Of a stretch of DNA of 64,000 nt, positions 1 to 8,227 are shown piece by piece. Made by a program: the position numbers and the translations under genes. The stretch's first letter is position 1. Each line of letters begins with the position of its first letter. Below the pieces are notes generated by a model. The model ran no database searches. It was not told where the DNA came from and saw only the letters and a program-made list of their open reading frames with translations. Source of the DNA: Nocardioides sp. (GTDB lineage: Bacteria; Actinomycetota; Actinomycetes; Propionibacteriales; Nocardioidaceae). The stretch covers positions 94,967 to 158,966 of the forward strand of contig NZ_JASLGR010000018.1 of the NCBI RefSeq assembly GCF_030150155.1, given 5' to 3'.

Positions 1-1
1 C

Positions 2-250
2 GGCATCATCGCCGGTGCGGTCGCGCTGCACTCGCTGCGCGTCCCCGAGACCGTCTGGGTGCGCACGGTGCTGGTCATCGCCCTGCTGCTGTGCGCCGGG
101 GCGATCGCCGTCGGCGCCTCGATCCGCTGGGCCCGCACCGAGAAGGCGATGCGCCTCGGGCTGCCGCTGCCGGGCTTCGGCTTCACCGGCTGGATCGCTG
201 CCGGGATCTGCCTGGTCGCGGTCGCGCTGTCGGTCGCCTTCGTGCTGTGA
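2..250 (+). CDS. DUF202-like small membrane protein, 3' part only
   Basis: The reading frame is open from the window edge and ends at TGA 248-250; about 82 residues are visible. Two hydrophobic segments (VLVIALLLCAGAIAVGA and WIAAGICLVAVALSVAFVL) flank a polar stretch reading RWARTEKAMRLGLPLP. A helix, an R-W-x-R-x-E-K-A-M-R-x-x-x-P-L-P stretch and a final helix are typical of the C-terminal half of DUF202 (YidH-type) inner-membrane proteins, whose function is unknown. The N-terminus lies outside the window. The family call rests on this short stretch only. Confidence 0.6.
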   Translation, partial: GIIAGAVALHSLRVPETVWVRTVLVIALLLCAGAIAVGASIRWARTEKAMRLGLPLPGFGFTGWIAAGICLVAVALSVAFVL

Positions 251-270
251 GGGGTGTCGTCTCACAAGCC

Positions 271-300
271 TGAAACATTCGGCCCCTAGGGTCACCGACC
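271..300 (+). promoter_or_regulatory. Promoter of the ureide cluster with TGAAACAT box
   Basis: TGAAACATTCGG starts at 271, and a TAGGGT -10-like hexamer lies at 287-292, eight bases before the GTG at 301. The same TGAAACAT-y-CG block with the same 16-bp offset to a TAnnnT hexamer recurs at 2880. It may be an operator for the RpiR-type regulator at 8228, or a -35 element for an alternative sigma factor. Confidence 0.5.
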
Positions 301-1365
301 GTGAGTGCACTGCAGCCCGGCGCCGGACCGATCACCTCGACGACGTACCTCCCCTCCGGGGTCGAGACCAGCCTGTGGGGCCGGCTCCCGTGCGCCGCTG
401 ACTCCCCGATCCTCAGCGTCGCCTCGGGCACCCGACTCACCATCGACACCCTCAGCCACGAGGGCCTCCTGGAGGACCAGGGCCGCGATCCCGAGGCCTT
501 CTTCACCCGCCACGGCGCCACCGAGGTGCTGCGCGACGCCATCGAGCTGGCCGCCAGCGACTACCCGCGCACGTTCGGCGTCGACGGCCCGCACGTCGTC
601 TCCCGGCCGATCGCGGTCGAGGGCGCCCGGGTCGGCGACCTGCTCGCCTTCACCGTCGAGGAGACCCTCCCCCGCGTGCCCTACGGCGTGATCAGCAACC
701 GGCACGCCAAGGGCGCCCTGCCCGACGCCTACCCGCTGGACGACGCGCCGGTCTACAGCGCCTTCGCCTCCGTCTCCGACGACGGCCGCTTCGGGCTGCT
801 CCCCCGCCACGAGGGCGAGGCGCCGAGCGTCAGGTTCGAGCTGGCCCCGTTCCTGGGCGTGATGGGCGTTGCCGTGCCCGGCAGCCAGCGGCCGCACTCG
901 GTGCCGCCCGGCTCCCACGGCGGCAACATCGACATCCGGCTCCTCACCGCCGGCTCGACGCTCTACCTCCCCGTCCAGGTCGACGAGGCGCTGGCCTACG
1001 TCGGCGACCCGCACTTCGCCCAGGGCGACGGCGAGGTCAGCCTGACCGCGATGGAGGCCAGCCTGCGCGCCACCCTCTCCCTGACCGTGATCGCCCGCGA
1101 GGACGCCCTGCGCGAGTTCGGCGAGCTCACTGGCCCGCTGGCCGAGACAGCCGAGTTCCTGATCCCGACCGGGATGGACGAGGACCTCGACGAGGCGATG
1201 CGGAAGGCGGTCCGGGCAGCGATCGCCCTGATCCAGGCCCGCTTCGGGATGGATCAGCGGCTCGCCTACGCCTATCTTTCGGCGGCCACGGACTTCCGTA
1301 TCAGCCAGGTCGTTGACATCGTGAAGGGCGTACACGCCACCATCAGGAAGTCGGACTTCGCATGA
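301..1365 (+). CDS. Acetamidase/formamidase family protein
   Basis: This 354-residue protein matches the FmdA/AmdA amidase family (PF03069), metal-dependent enzymes releasing ammonia from formamide, acetamide or similar short amides. Family-like segments are GPHVVSRPIAVEGARVGD (about 97-113) and HGGNIDIRLL followed by GSTLYLPV (about 206-225). The GTG at 301 follows a TAGGGT -10-like element by eight bases. It is the first gene of the purine/ureide cluster and overlaps the next gene by 4 bp (ATGA), so the two are probably cotranslated. In this context it may act on an amide generated late in ureide breakdown, such as formamide or oxamate; the substrate is inference. The length is a little short of classical formamidases (about 400 residues). 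Confidence 0.88.
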   Translation: MSALQPGAGPITSTTYLPSGVETSLWGRLPCAADSPILSVASGTRLTIDTLSHEGLLEDQGRDPEAFFTRHGATEVLRDAIELAASDYPRTFGVDGPHVVSRPIAVEGARVGDLLAFTVEETLPRVPYGVISNRHAKGALPDAYPLDDAPVYSAFASVSDDGRFGLLPRHEGEAPSVRFELAPFLGVMGVAVPGSQRPHSVPPGSHGGNIDIRLLTAGSTLYLPVQVDEALAYVGDPHFAQGDGEVSLTAMEASLRATLSLTVIAREDALREFGELTGPLAETAEFLIPTGMDEDLDEAMRKAVRAAIALIQARFGMDQRLAYAYLSAATDFRISQVVDIVKGVHATIRKSDFA

Positions 1366-2882
1366 GCGACCCCCACGACACGCTCCAGGAGGCCTTCTGG
1401 GCGTACGAGCGCGCCCTGATGGCCAACGACCTCGCCGAGCTGGACCGACTCTTCGCCCCCGGCCCCGGCACGCTGCGCGGTGACGCCAACGGCCTCCTGG
1501 TCGGGCACGACCAGATCAGCGCCTTCCGCGGCAACCGCGCCGTCCCCGCCGACGGCAAGCCCTGGAGGCGAATCGTCCAGACCCACGTCCAGGCGATCGA
1601 CGCCGACCACGCCCTGATCGTCGCCGTCACCGAGCTCGCCACCGGTGGACGCGGCCAGCAGAGCCAGCTCTGGGCCCGCCTCGACGACGGCTGGAAGGTC
1701 ACCGCCGCCCACGTCTCGGTCCCCGCACCGGCCCTGGACACCCGGATCTGGCGGGTCGTCGGCGACCCGCTCGTGGCCGGTGACACCGAGGGCGACCTCG
1801 CTGGGGAGAGCGTCGCCGTCAAGGACCTGTACGCCGTCGCGGGCCAGCCCATCGGTGCCGGCAACCCCGCCTGGCTGGCTCAGGCCACCCCGGAGACCAC
1901 CCACGCCTGGGCCGTGCAGCGCCTGCTCGACGAGGGCGCCGATGTACGCGGGATCGCCCGCACCGACGAGTTCGCCTACTCCCTGGCCGGCACCAACGCG
2001 CACTACAGCACCCCGCCGAATCCGCAGGCCCCCTACCGGATCAGCGGCGGCTCCTCCTCGGGCTCGGCCAGTGCGGTCAGCCTCGGCCAGGCCAGCATCG
2101 GCCTGGGCACCGACACCGGCGGCTCGATCCGGGTCCCGGCCGCCTACCAGGGCCTGTACGGCATCCGCACCAGCCACGGGGCCATCCCGGTCGACGGCCT
2201 GCTCCCGCTGGCCCCGACCTTCGACACCGTCGGCTGGATGACCCGCGACGCGGCCCTGCTCGCCAGCGTCGGCGAGGCACTGCTCCCCGGCTCGCACCGG
2301 GTGCCGAGCGCGACCCCGGCCGACCTGGTCGTCGTCGACAGCCTGCTCGACCTCGCCCAGCCCGACGTCGCCGCCGCGATCCGCGCCTGGATCGACGCCC
2401 TGCCCGCCGCACCGCGCCGCGAGCGCTGGGACGCCGACCTGGAGGCCTGGCGTCAGGTCTACGTCACCTTCCAGGCACAGCAGGCCTGGGACGTGCACGG
2501 CGCGTGGCTCGCCACCCGGCTGGACACGCTCGGTGACGACGTACGCGCACGGTTCGAGACCGCACGCGACGTCACCGACGAGGCCGCCGAAGCCGCTGCC
2601 GAGGCCGCCGACGTCGCCCGCGACGCGATCCGCGCCTTCGTCGGCGACCGGATCCTGGTGCTGCCCGCAGCCAGCTCGGTGGCGCCGCGTCCGAGCGAGG
2701 ACACCCAGGCGATCCGCGAGGCCACGATGCGGCTGACCAGCATCGCCGGCCTGGGCGGTCTCCCGGCCGTCACCGTGCCGCTCACGACCGCCGAAGGGCT
2801 GCCGTGCGGGGTCTGTCTGATCGCCGCTCCGGGACGTGACAAGGACGTGTTGTCAGTCGTGAAACAACTGACACGCTTCTGA
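1362..2882 (+). CDS. DUF3225 (HpxZ/AtzH-like) domain fused to amidase-signature hydrolase
   Basis: This 506-residue two-domain protein has residues 1 to about 125 resembling DUF3225 (the fold of HpxZ and AtzH), followed by an amidase-signature domain. The Ser-cisSer-Lys machinery is visible: Lys154 in VAVKDLY, the GGSSSGSAS serines at about 229-237, and the nucleophile Ser255 in TDTGGSIRVPA. In Klebsiella, HpxZ and the amidase HpxY belong to the hpxWXYZ set needed for oxalurate assimilation; a PucG-type aminotransferase that produces oxalurate is encoded nearby at 5697. An oxalurate-related amidohydrolase is therefore a reasonable inference, but a general amidase is possible. The C-terminal half is compact compared with AtzE or GatA. 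Start overlap ATGA with the upstream gene. Confidence 0.85.
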   Translation: MSDPHDTLQEAFWAYERALMANDLAELDRLFAPGPGTLRGDANGLLVGHDQISAFRGNRAVPADGKPWRRIVQTHVQAIDADHALIVAVTELATGGRGQQSQLWARLDDGWKVTAAHVSVPAPALDTRIWRVVGDPLVAGDTEGDLAGESVAVKDLYAVAGQPIGAGNPAWLAQATPETTHAWAVQRLLDEGADVRGIARTDEFAYSLAGTNAHYSTPPNPQAPYRISGGSSSGSASAVSLGQASIGLGTDTGGSIRVPAAYQGLYGIRTSHGAIPVDGLLPLAPTFDTVGWMTRDAALLASVGEALLPGSHRVPSATPADLVVVDSLLDLAQPDVAAAIRAWIDALPAAPRRERWDADLEAWRQVYVTFQAQQAWDVHGAWLATRLDTLGDDVRARFETARDVTDEAAEAAAEAADVARDAIRAFVGDRILVLPAASSVAPRPSEDTQAIREATMRLTSIAGLGGLPAVTVPLTTAEGLPCGVCLIAAPGRDKDVLSVVKQLTRF

Positions 2883-2907
2883 AACATCCGTTTCTTACGC
2901 TCACGAT
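2860..2907 (+). promoter_or_regulatory. Second internal promoter with TGAAACA boxes
   Basis: Two TGAAACA copies lie at 2860-2866 and 2880-2886. The second forms an imperfect palindrome TGAAAC-ATCC-GTTTCT, and TACGCT at 2896-2901 ends six bases before the GTG at 2908, fitting a leaderless promoter. TGTCAG (2851-2856) and CTGACA (2868-2873) make a further inverted repeat around the first copy. The block overlaps the stop codon of the amidase gene. Confidence 0.55.
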
Positions 2908-3405
2908 GTGAGCAGCTTCGACGACTTCAACACGGCCTCGGCGGCCGTCGCTGAGGCCCTGATCGCCCCGTGCGTGGCGATCGGTTCCTTCGCCCGCGAG
3001 GTGGTCGCCGATCGCCCGTACGCCGATCTCGGCGCGCTCCTGGAGCGCGCCCGGATCCAGGTCTCGACCTGGACCGACGCCGAGGTCGAGGGCGCTCTGG
3101 CCGACCATCCCCGGATCGGCCAGCGCCACCGGGGCGAGGGCGCCAGCGCGGCGATGAGCCACGCCGAGCAGGCCGACCTGGGCCTGGCCAGCGCCACGCT
3201 GGCCGCCCGGCTCGAGGCCGGGAACGCAGCCTACGAGGAGCGCTTCGGCCGGATCTACCTGGTCCGCGCGGCCGGGCGCACGGCCGAGGAGCTCCTGGCG
3301 CTCCTGGAGCAGCGGCTCACGAACGACCCCACCACCGAGCTCGCCGTGACGGCGAGCAACCTGGGCGAGATCGCCCTGCGACGCCTGGAAGGACTCTTCA
3401 CGTGA
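2908..3405 (+). CDS. uraD: 2-oxo-4-hydroxy-4-carboxy-5-ureidoimidazoline decarboxylase
   Basis: OHCU decarboxylase converts OHCU to S-allantoin, the last step of urate oxidation after urate oxidase and hydroxyisourate hydrolase. At 165 residues it has the normal single-domain length. His67 in the conserved HPRIG motif is the expected catalytic histidine; the SHAEQ segment (about 85-89) and the FGRIYLVRAAGRT stretch also fit the family. The GTG start lies six bases after a TACGCT -10 hexamer, so the transcript may be leaderless. The stop overlaps the GTG of the urate oxidase gene (GTGA). No hydroxyisourate hydrolase gene lies next to it, although one commonly accompanies uraD. Confidence 0.93.
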   Translation: MSSFDDFNTASAAVAEALIAPCVAIGSFAREVVADRPYADLGALLERARIQVSTWTDAEVEGALADHPRIGQRHRGEGASAAMSHAEQADLGLASATLAARLEAGNAAYEERFGRIYLVRAAGRTAEELLALLEQRLTNDPTTELAVTASNLGEIALRRLEGLFT

Positions 3406-4343
3406 CGATCAAGGTAGGCGCCAACCAGTACGGCAAGGCCGAGGTCCGCCTGGTCAAGGTCGATCGACCGGCCGGCTACCCCAGTGCCGACGAGGCGGGC
3501 CAGGTGCACGTGCTGCACGACCTCAACGTCACCACCCAGCTGCGCGGCGACTTCGACACCGCGTTCACCGAGGGCGACAACTCCCACGTGCACGCCACCG
3601 ACACCCAGAAGAACACCGTCTACGCCAAGGCCCGGGAGTGGGGCATCACCTCGGTCGAGGAGTTCCTGATCGGGCTCTCGCGCTACTGGGCCGAGCAGCC
3701 GTACGTCGACTCGACCTGGTTCAAGGCCGAGGAGTTCGCCTGGTCACGGATCGGCGAGGGCACCCTGGGCGCGGGCCACTCCTTCGCCCGGACCGGCACC
3801 GAGACCCGCACCTGCGTGGTGCAGACCTACGGCTCGGGTGAGCAGGCCGAGACCTTCGTGGTCGCCGGGCTGAGCGACCTGGTCGTGATGAAGTCCACCG
3901 GCAGCGAGTTCCACGGCTTCCCGCGCGATCGCTACACCGCCCTGGGCGAGACCGACGACCGGATCATGGCGACCTCGGTGACGGCCTGGTGGCGCTTCGC
4001 CGACGACGCCGCGGGCCAGGATCGGGACTGGAACGCCCTCTACGACGGCGTGAAGAAGGTCCTGCTCGACACCTTCGCCGACATCCACTCCCTGGCCCTG
4101 CAGCAGACCATCTACGCGATGGGAGCCGCCGTGCTGGAGGCGTTCCCCGAGATCGTCGAGCTGCGGATCTCGTGCCCGAACAAGCACCACTTCGTGGTCG
4201 ACCTGGCCCCGTTCGGTCTGGAGAACCCTGGCGAGGTCTTCTACGCCGCGGACCGGTGCTACGGCCTGATCCAGACCACTGTGGTCGACGACGACCATGC
4301 CCCCCAGCCTCGGGCCTGGGCCGGCATCCCCGCCTTCGCCTGA
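3402..4343 (+). CDS. pucL: Urate oxidase (factor-independent urate hydroxylase)
   Basis: This cofactorless oxidase converts urate to 5-hydroxyisourate and H2O2. The 313-residue protein has the two tandem T-fold halves of uricase. The Lys-Thr catalytic dyad can be recognised as Lys12 in QYGKAEVRL and Thr66 in ATDTQKNTVYAKA. Other hallmarks are FHGFPRDRYTALGETDDR and the C-terminal SCPNKHHF. The start is the GTG overlapping the uraD stop; a longer open frame from 2970 is only read-through of the uraD region. It is followed after 10 bp by allantoinase. The symbol follows Bacillus usage, where PucL also carries the decarboxylase domain; here the two activities are separate genes. Confidence 0.95.
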   Translation: MTIKVGANQYGKAEVRLVKVDRPAGYPSADEAGQVHVLHDLNVTTQLRGDFDTAFTEGDNSHVHATDTQKNTVYAKAREWGITSVEEFLIGLSRYWAEQPYVDSTWFKAEEFAWSRIGEGTLGAGHSFARTGTETRTCVVQTYGSGEQAETFVVAGLSDLVVMKSTGSEFHGFPRDRYTALGETDDRIMATSVTAWWRFADDAAGQDRDWNALYDGVKKVLLDTFADIHSLALQQTIYAMGAAVLEAFPEIVELRISCPNKHHFVVDLAPFGLENPGEVFYAADRCYGLIQTTVVDDDHAPQPRAWAGIPAFA

Positions 4344-4353
4344 GGTCCTCGCG

Positions 4354-5700
4354 ATGCGCATCGATGCCGTCAGCGCCTCCCGGGTGCTCGTCGGCGACAC
4401 CTTCGTCCCTGCGACCCTCCGGTTCCACCGGGGCGTGATCTCCTCGATCGAGGGGGCCGACGCCGAGGTCGAAGGCGTGGTGCTGCGCGTCCCCGAGACG
4501 GCGTACGTCGTCCCGGGGATCGTCGACACCCACGTCCACATCAACGAGCCCGGCCGCACCGACTGGGAGGGGTTCTCCTCGGCCACCGAGGCCGCTGCTC
4601 TCGGGGGCGCCACCACCCTGATCGACATGCCGCTCAACTCGATCCCGCCGACCACCACGGTGGCGGGGCTGCGGCGCAAGCAGGCCGCGGCCGCCGAGCA
4701 GCTGATGGTCGACGTCGGCTTCTGGGGCGGCGCCGTGCCCGACAACCTGGCCGACCTGGAGCCGTTGTGGGAGGCCGGGGTGTTCGGCTTCAAGTGCTTC
4801 CTCTCGCCCAGCGGCGTCGACGAGTTCCCGCCCCTGAGCACACCGCAGTTCCACCGCGCCCTGGCTGAGATCGCCCGGTTCGACGGCCGGATGATCGTGC
4901 ACGCCGAGGACCCGACGGTGCTCGCCGAGGCCCCGACGCCGCCGAGCCGCGCCTACCGTGACTTCCTGGTCTCGCGCCCCGACGCGGCCGAGGTCGCCGC
5001 GATCCGGACGGTGATCCAGGGTGCCCGGGAGACCGGGGCACGGGTGCACCTGCTCCACCTGGCCAGCGCCGAGCCCCTGGACCTGATCAAGGACGCCAAG
5101 GACGAGGGCCTGCGGCTGACGGTGGAGACCTGCCCGCACTACCTGACCTTCGCCGCCGAGACGATCCCCGACGCCAGCGCCCAGTTCAAGTGCTGTCCCC
5201 CGATCCGTGACTCCGGCACGCGTGAGGCACTGTGGGCGGCGCTGCGCGAGGGGATCATCGACGTGGTGGTCTCCGACCATTCCCCGGCCACGGTCGAGGA
5301 GAAGACCCGCGGCGACGGCGACCTGCAGCAGGCCTGGGGCGGTGTCTCCGGTCTCCAGGTCGGGTTCAGCGCCGTCGCCTTCGAGGCACGACGTCGTGGC
5401 CTCGGGCTGGCCCAGGTCAGCCGCTGGATGAGCCGCACCACCGCCGACCTGGTCGGTCTGTCCCATAAGGGCCGGATCGAGGTCGGGGCCGACGCCGACC
5501 TGGCGATCTACGACACCGGGGTGGAGCTGCGGATCGACGTAGCCCGGCTGGCCCACAAGAACCCGATCTCCGCCTACGACGGCCTCCGCCTCGGTGGCCG
5601 TGTGACCCGCTCGATCGTGCGCGGCAACGCCCTCGACGTCGAGCACCCCGACTGGAGCTGGGGCACCCAGCTCCGCCGACCCGATGAGGTGAGCGCATGA
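4354..5700 (+). CDS. allB: Allantoinase
   Basis: This binuclear-metal amidohydrolase opens the hydantoin ring of allantoin to give allantoate. The 448-residue protein shows DTHVHINEPGRTDWEGF (metal ligands His60 and His62), GFKCFLSPSG with Lys147 as the expected carbamylated lysine, VHAED, HLLHLAS and VVSDHSP, all in the usual order. The ATG at 4354 has an AGGT-like ribosome site just upstream; an in-frame ATG at 4297 lies inside the urate oxidase gene and is unlikely. The end overlaps the aminotransferase start by ATGA. The chain is complete and no key residue is missing. Confidence 0.95.
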   Translation: MRIDAVSASRVLVGDTFVPATLRFHRGVISSIEGADAEVEGVVLRVPETAYVVPGIVDTHVHINEPGRTDWEGFSSATEAAALGGATTLIDMPLNSIPPTTTVAGLRRKQAAAAEQLMVDVGFWGGAVPDNLADLEPLWEAGVFGFKCFLSPSGVDEFPPLSTPQFHRALAEIARFDGRMIVHAEDPTVLAEAPTPPSRAYRDFLVSRPDAAEVAAIRTVIQGARETGARVHLLHLASAEPLDLIKDAKDEGLRLTVETCPHYLTFAAETIPDASAQFKCCPPIRDSGTREALWAALREGIIDVVVSDHSPATVEEKTRGDGDLQQAWGGVSGLQVGFSAVAFEARRRGLGLAQVSRWMSRTTADLVGLSHKGRIEVGADADLAIYDTGVELRIDVARLAHKNPISAYDGLRLGGRVTRSIVRGNALDVEHPDWSWGTQLRRPDEVSA

Positions 5701-6947
5701 CCGATCCGACCCACCGGTCCCCCTTGCAGGTCCCGCCGCGGCTGCTGATGGGGCCGGGGCCGATCACCGTGGACCCCCGGGTGCTGCAGGCGATGAGCCT
5801 GCAGCTGGTGGGTCAGTTCGACCCGTTCATGACCGACACCATGACCGAGACGATGGCGCTGTACCGCACCGTCTTCGACACCGCCCACGAGCAGACCTTC
5901 CTGGTCGACGGCACCTCCCGGGCCGGGATCGAGGCGGCCCTGGTCTCCCTGATCGAGCCGGGGATGCGGGTGCTGGTGCCGATCTTCGGTCGCTTCGGCC
6001 ACCTCCTGGTCGAGATCGCCACCCGCTGCCGTGCCGAGGTGCACACCGTGGAGGTCCCGTGGGGCGAGGTGGTCGACCCCGCGCTGATCGAGACGGCGGT
6101 GGCCCGGGTCCGCCCCGACCTGATCGCGATCGTCCAGGGCGACACCTCGACCACGATGTGCCAGCCGCTGGCCGACCTGGGCCGGATCGCCCACGACGCC
6201 GGGGCGCTGCTCTACGTCGATGCCACCGCCTCCATCGGCGGCAACGAGTTCCACACCGACGCCTGGGGCATCGACGTGGCCACTGCCGGGCTGCAGAAGT
6301 GCCTCGGCGGTCCGTCCGGCTCGGCTCCGATCACGATCAGCCCGGCCGCCGCAGAGCGGATCAACGCCCGCAAGCAGGTCGAGGCCGGTGTCCGCACCGC
6401 CGACGACGACACCGCCGAAGGTCGCCGCACCCGTCCGGTGATCGCGTCGAACTACTTCGATCTGGCGCAGATCATGGACTATTGGGGCCCCCGTCGCCTC
6501 AACCACCACACCGAGGCCACCTCGATGCTGTACGCCGCCCACGCGGCCGCCAGCCTGCTGGTCGAAGAGGGGGTCGACGCCGCCGTCGCACGACACACTC
6601 TGCACGGTGAGGCGATGCTCGCCGGGGTCACCGGCCTGGGGCTGGACACCTTCGGCGACTTGGCGCACAAGATGACCAACGTCGTCGCGGTCCGGATCCC
6701 CGACGCGCTCGGGTCCTCCGGTGGCGACCGGGTCCGCACCGCGATGCTCGACGACTTCGGGATCGAGATCGGCACCTCCTTCGGTCCCCTACACGGCAAG
6801 GTCTGGCGGATCGGGACGATGGGCTACAACGCACGCAAGGACGCCGTGCTGACCACCCTCGCCGCCCTCGGTCAGGTGCTGCGCGCCGAGGGCGTGACCC
6901 TGGCCGCCGACGGCGGTGTGCGCGCTGCCGAGGAGGTCTACCAGTGA
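5697..6947 (+). CDS. pucG: (S)-ureidoglycine-glyoxylate aminotransferase
   Basis: This is a class V PLP-dependent aminotransferase of 416 residues. The PLP lysine is Lys201 in AGLQKCLGGPSG, preceded by the cofactor-binding YVDATAS segment (about 173-179); the N-terminal LLMGPGPITVDPRVL is typical of the AGXT/PucG group. In PucG-type enzymes ureidoglycine plus glyoxylate give oxalurate (N-carbamoyl-2-oxoglycine) and glycine. Its place between allantoinase and allantoate amidohydrolase argues for this over an alanine- or serine-glyoxylate aminotransferase. ATGA overlap upstream and GTGA overlap downstream indicate tight translational coupling. Confidence 0.9.
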   Translation: MTDPTHRSPLQVPPRLLMGPGPITVDPRVLQAMSLQLVGQFDPFMTDTMTETMALYRTVFDTAHEQTFLVDGTSRAGIEAALVSLIEPGMRVLVPIFGRFGHLLVEIATRCRAEVHTVEVPWGEVVDPALIETAVARVRPDLIAIVQGDTSTTMCQPLADLGRIAHDAGALLYVDATASIGGNEFHTDAWGIDVATAGLQKCLGGPSGSAPITISPAAAERINARKQVEAGVRTADDDTAEGRRTRPVIASNYFDLAQIMDYWGPRRLNHHTEATSMLYAAHAAASLLVEEGVDAAVARHTLHGEAMLAGVTGLGLDTFGDLAHKMTNVVAVRIPDALGSSGGDRVRTAMLDDFGIEIGTSFGPLHGKVWRIGTMGYNARKDAVLTTLAALGQVLRAEGVTLAADGGVRAAEEVYQ

Positions 6948-8224
6948 CCGCCATCGACACCGGTGCCATCGACGCTGCCGAGGTGTTGGCGCGCTGCGCC
7001 GCCCTCGACGCCTTCACCGCCCACCCCGGGCTGCTGGAGCGGACCTACCTGACCCCCGAGCACGCGGCAGCCAACGCCCAGACGGCGCAGTGGATGGCCG
7101 AGGCCGGACTGGCGCCGTGGGTCGACGCCGCCGGCAACCAGTGGGGCCGCCGCGAGGGCCCCGTGCCCGGCGGCCCGGCTCTGGTGCTGGGCAGTCACCT
7201 CGACACCGTCCCCGACGCCGGCTCCTACGACGGGATGCTCGGCGTGATGCTGGCCATCGCCGTCGCCGAGCGGCTGCGTGGCACGGCGCTGCCGTTCGCG
7301 CTCGAGGTGGTCGGCTTCTCCGACGAGGAGGGCGCACGGTTCGGCAAGGCGCTGCTCGGCTCGCAGTCGGTCGCCGGACGCTGGGACCCCGCCTGGTGGG
7401 AGCAGACCGACGCAGCCGGGATCACCCTGCGCCAGGCGTTCCTCGACTTCGGCCTGGACCCCGACCGGATCGCCGACGCGGCCCGGAGCCCGGAGTCGAT
7501 CGTGGCCTACCTGGAGGCCCACATCGAGCAGGGCCCGCTGCTGGAGGCCGCCGACCGCTCGCTGGGCTACGTCACCACCATCGCCGGGGCCCGGCGCTTC
7601 GTGCTGTCGATCCTCGGCGAGGCCCGGCACGCCGGCGGGACGCCGTACCCGCGACGCAAGGACGCCCTGGTGGGCGCCTCGGAGGCGATCGTGGCGATCG
7701 AACGGCTGGCCAGGGCCAGCGAGTGCATCGCCACCGTCGGCAAGATCGAGGCCCACCCCGGAGCGGTCAACGTGATCGCCGGCCGGGCTGACTTCACCCT
7801 CGACCTGCGGGCGGCCACCGACGCCGAGCGCGACACCATGTTCGACACGATCGTGGCCCAGATCGGTGCCGAGTGCGAGGCGCGCGGCCTCGGCTTCGCG
7901 TACGTCGAGACGCACGCTGCCACCGCGGCACCGTGCGCCCCGTGGCTCCAGCAGGCGGTGATCGACGGGATCGGTGCCACCGACGACCGCGACAGCCACA
8001 CCCCGATGGGGATCTGGTCGCGGGCCGGCCACGACGCGATGGCGATCGCCGAGGTCGCCGACATCGGGATGCTCTTCGTGCGCTGCTTCGACGGGATCAG
8101 CCACCACCCGGGTGAGTCGGTGCGCGAGATCGACGTCGCCCGGGCCCTCGACGCCTTGGAGGCCGCCGTGCTCGCCGTCGCCGAGACCTGGCCCCCACGC
8201 ACCGGCACCCCCGGACAGGGCTGA
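6944..8224 (+). CDS. allC: Allantoate amidohydrolase (M20 family)
   Basis: This member of the M20 hydantoinase/carbamoylase family has 426 residues. The metal-binding sequence is clear: GSHLDTVPDAGSYDGMLGV, FSDEEGARF, EAHIEQGPLLE and the C-terminal SRAGHDAM with HHPGE. The GEARHAGGTPYPRRKDA dimerisation-domain segment is also standard. In this operon the substrate is most likely allantoate, giving ureidoglycine, CO2 and ammonia, and so feeding the preceding aminotransferase. Family members also act on N-carbamoyl amino acids, so the assignment depends partly on context. The GTG start overlaps the aminotransferase stop. Confidence 0.9.
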   Translation: MTAIDTGAIDAAEVLARCAALDAFTAHPGLLERTYLTPEHAAANAQTAQWMAEAGLAPWVDAAGNQWGRREGPVPGGPALVLGSHLDTVPDAGSYDGMLGVMLAIAVAERLRGTALPFALEVVGFSDEEGARFGKALLGSQSVAGRWDPAWWEQTDAAGITLRQAFLDFGLDPDRIADAARSPESIVAYLEAHIEQGPLLEAADRSLGYVTTIAGARRFVLSILGEARHAGGTPYPRRKDALVGASEAIVAIERLARASECIATVGKIEAHPGAVNVIAGRADFTLDLRAATDAERDTMFDTIVAQIGAECEARGLGFAYVETHAATAAPCAPWLQQAVIDGIGATDDRDSHTPMGIWSRAGHDAMAIAEVADIGMLFVRCFDGISHHPGESVREIDVARALDALEAAVLAVAETWPPRTGTPGQG

Positions 8225-8227
8225 GCG

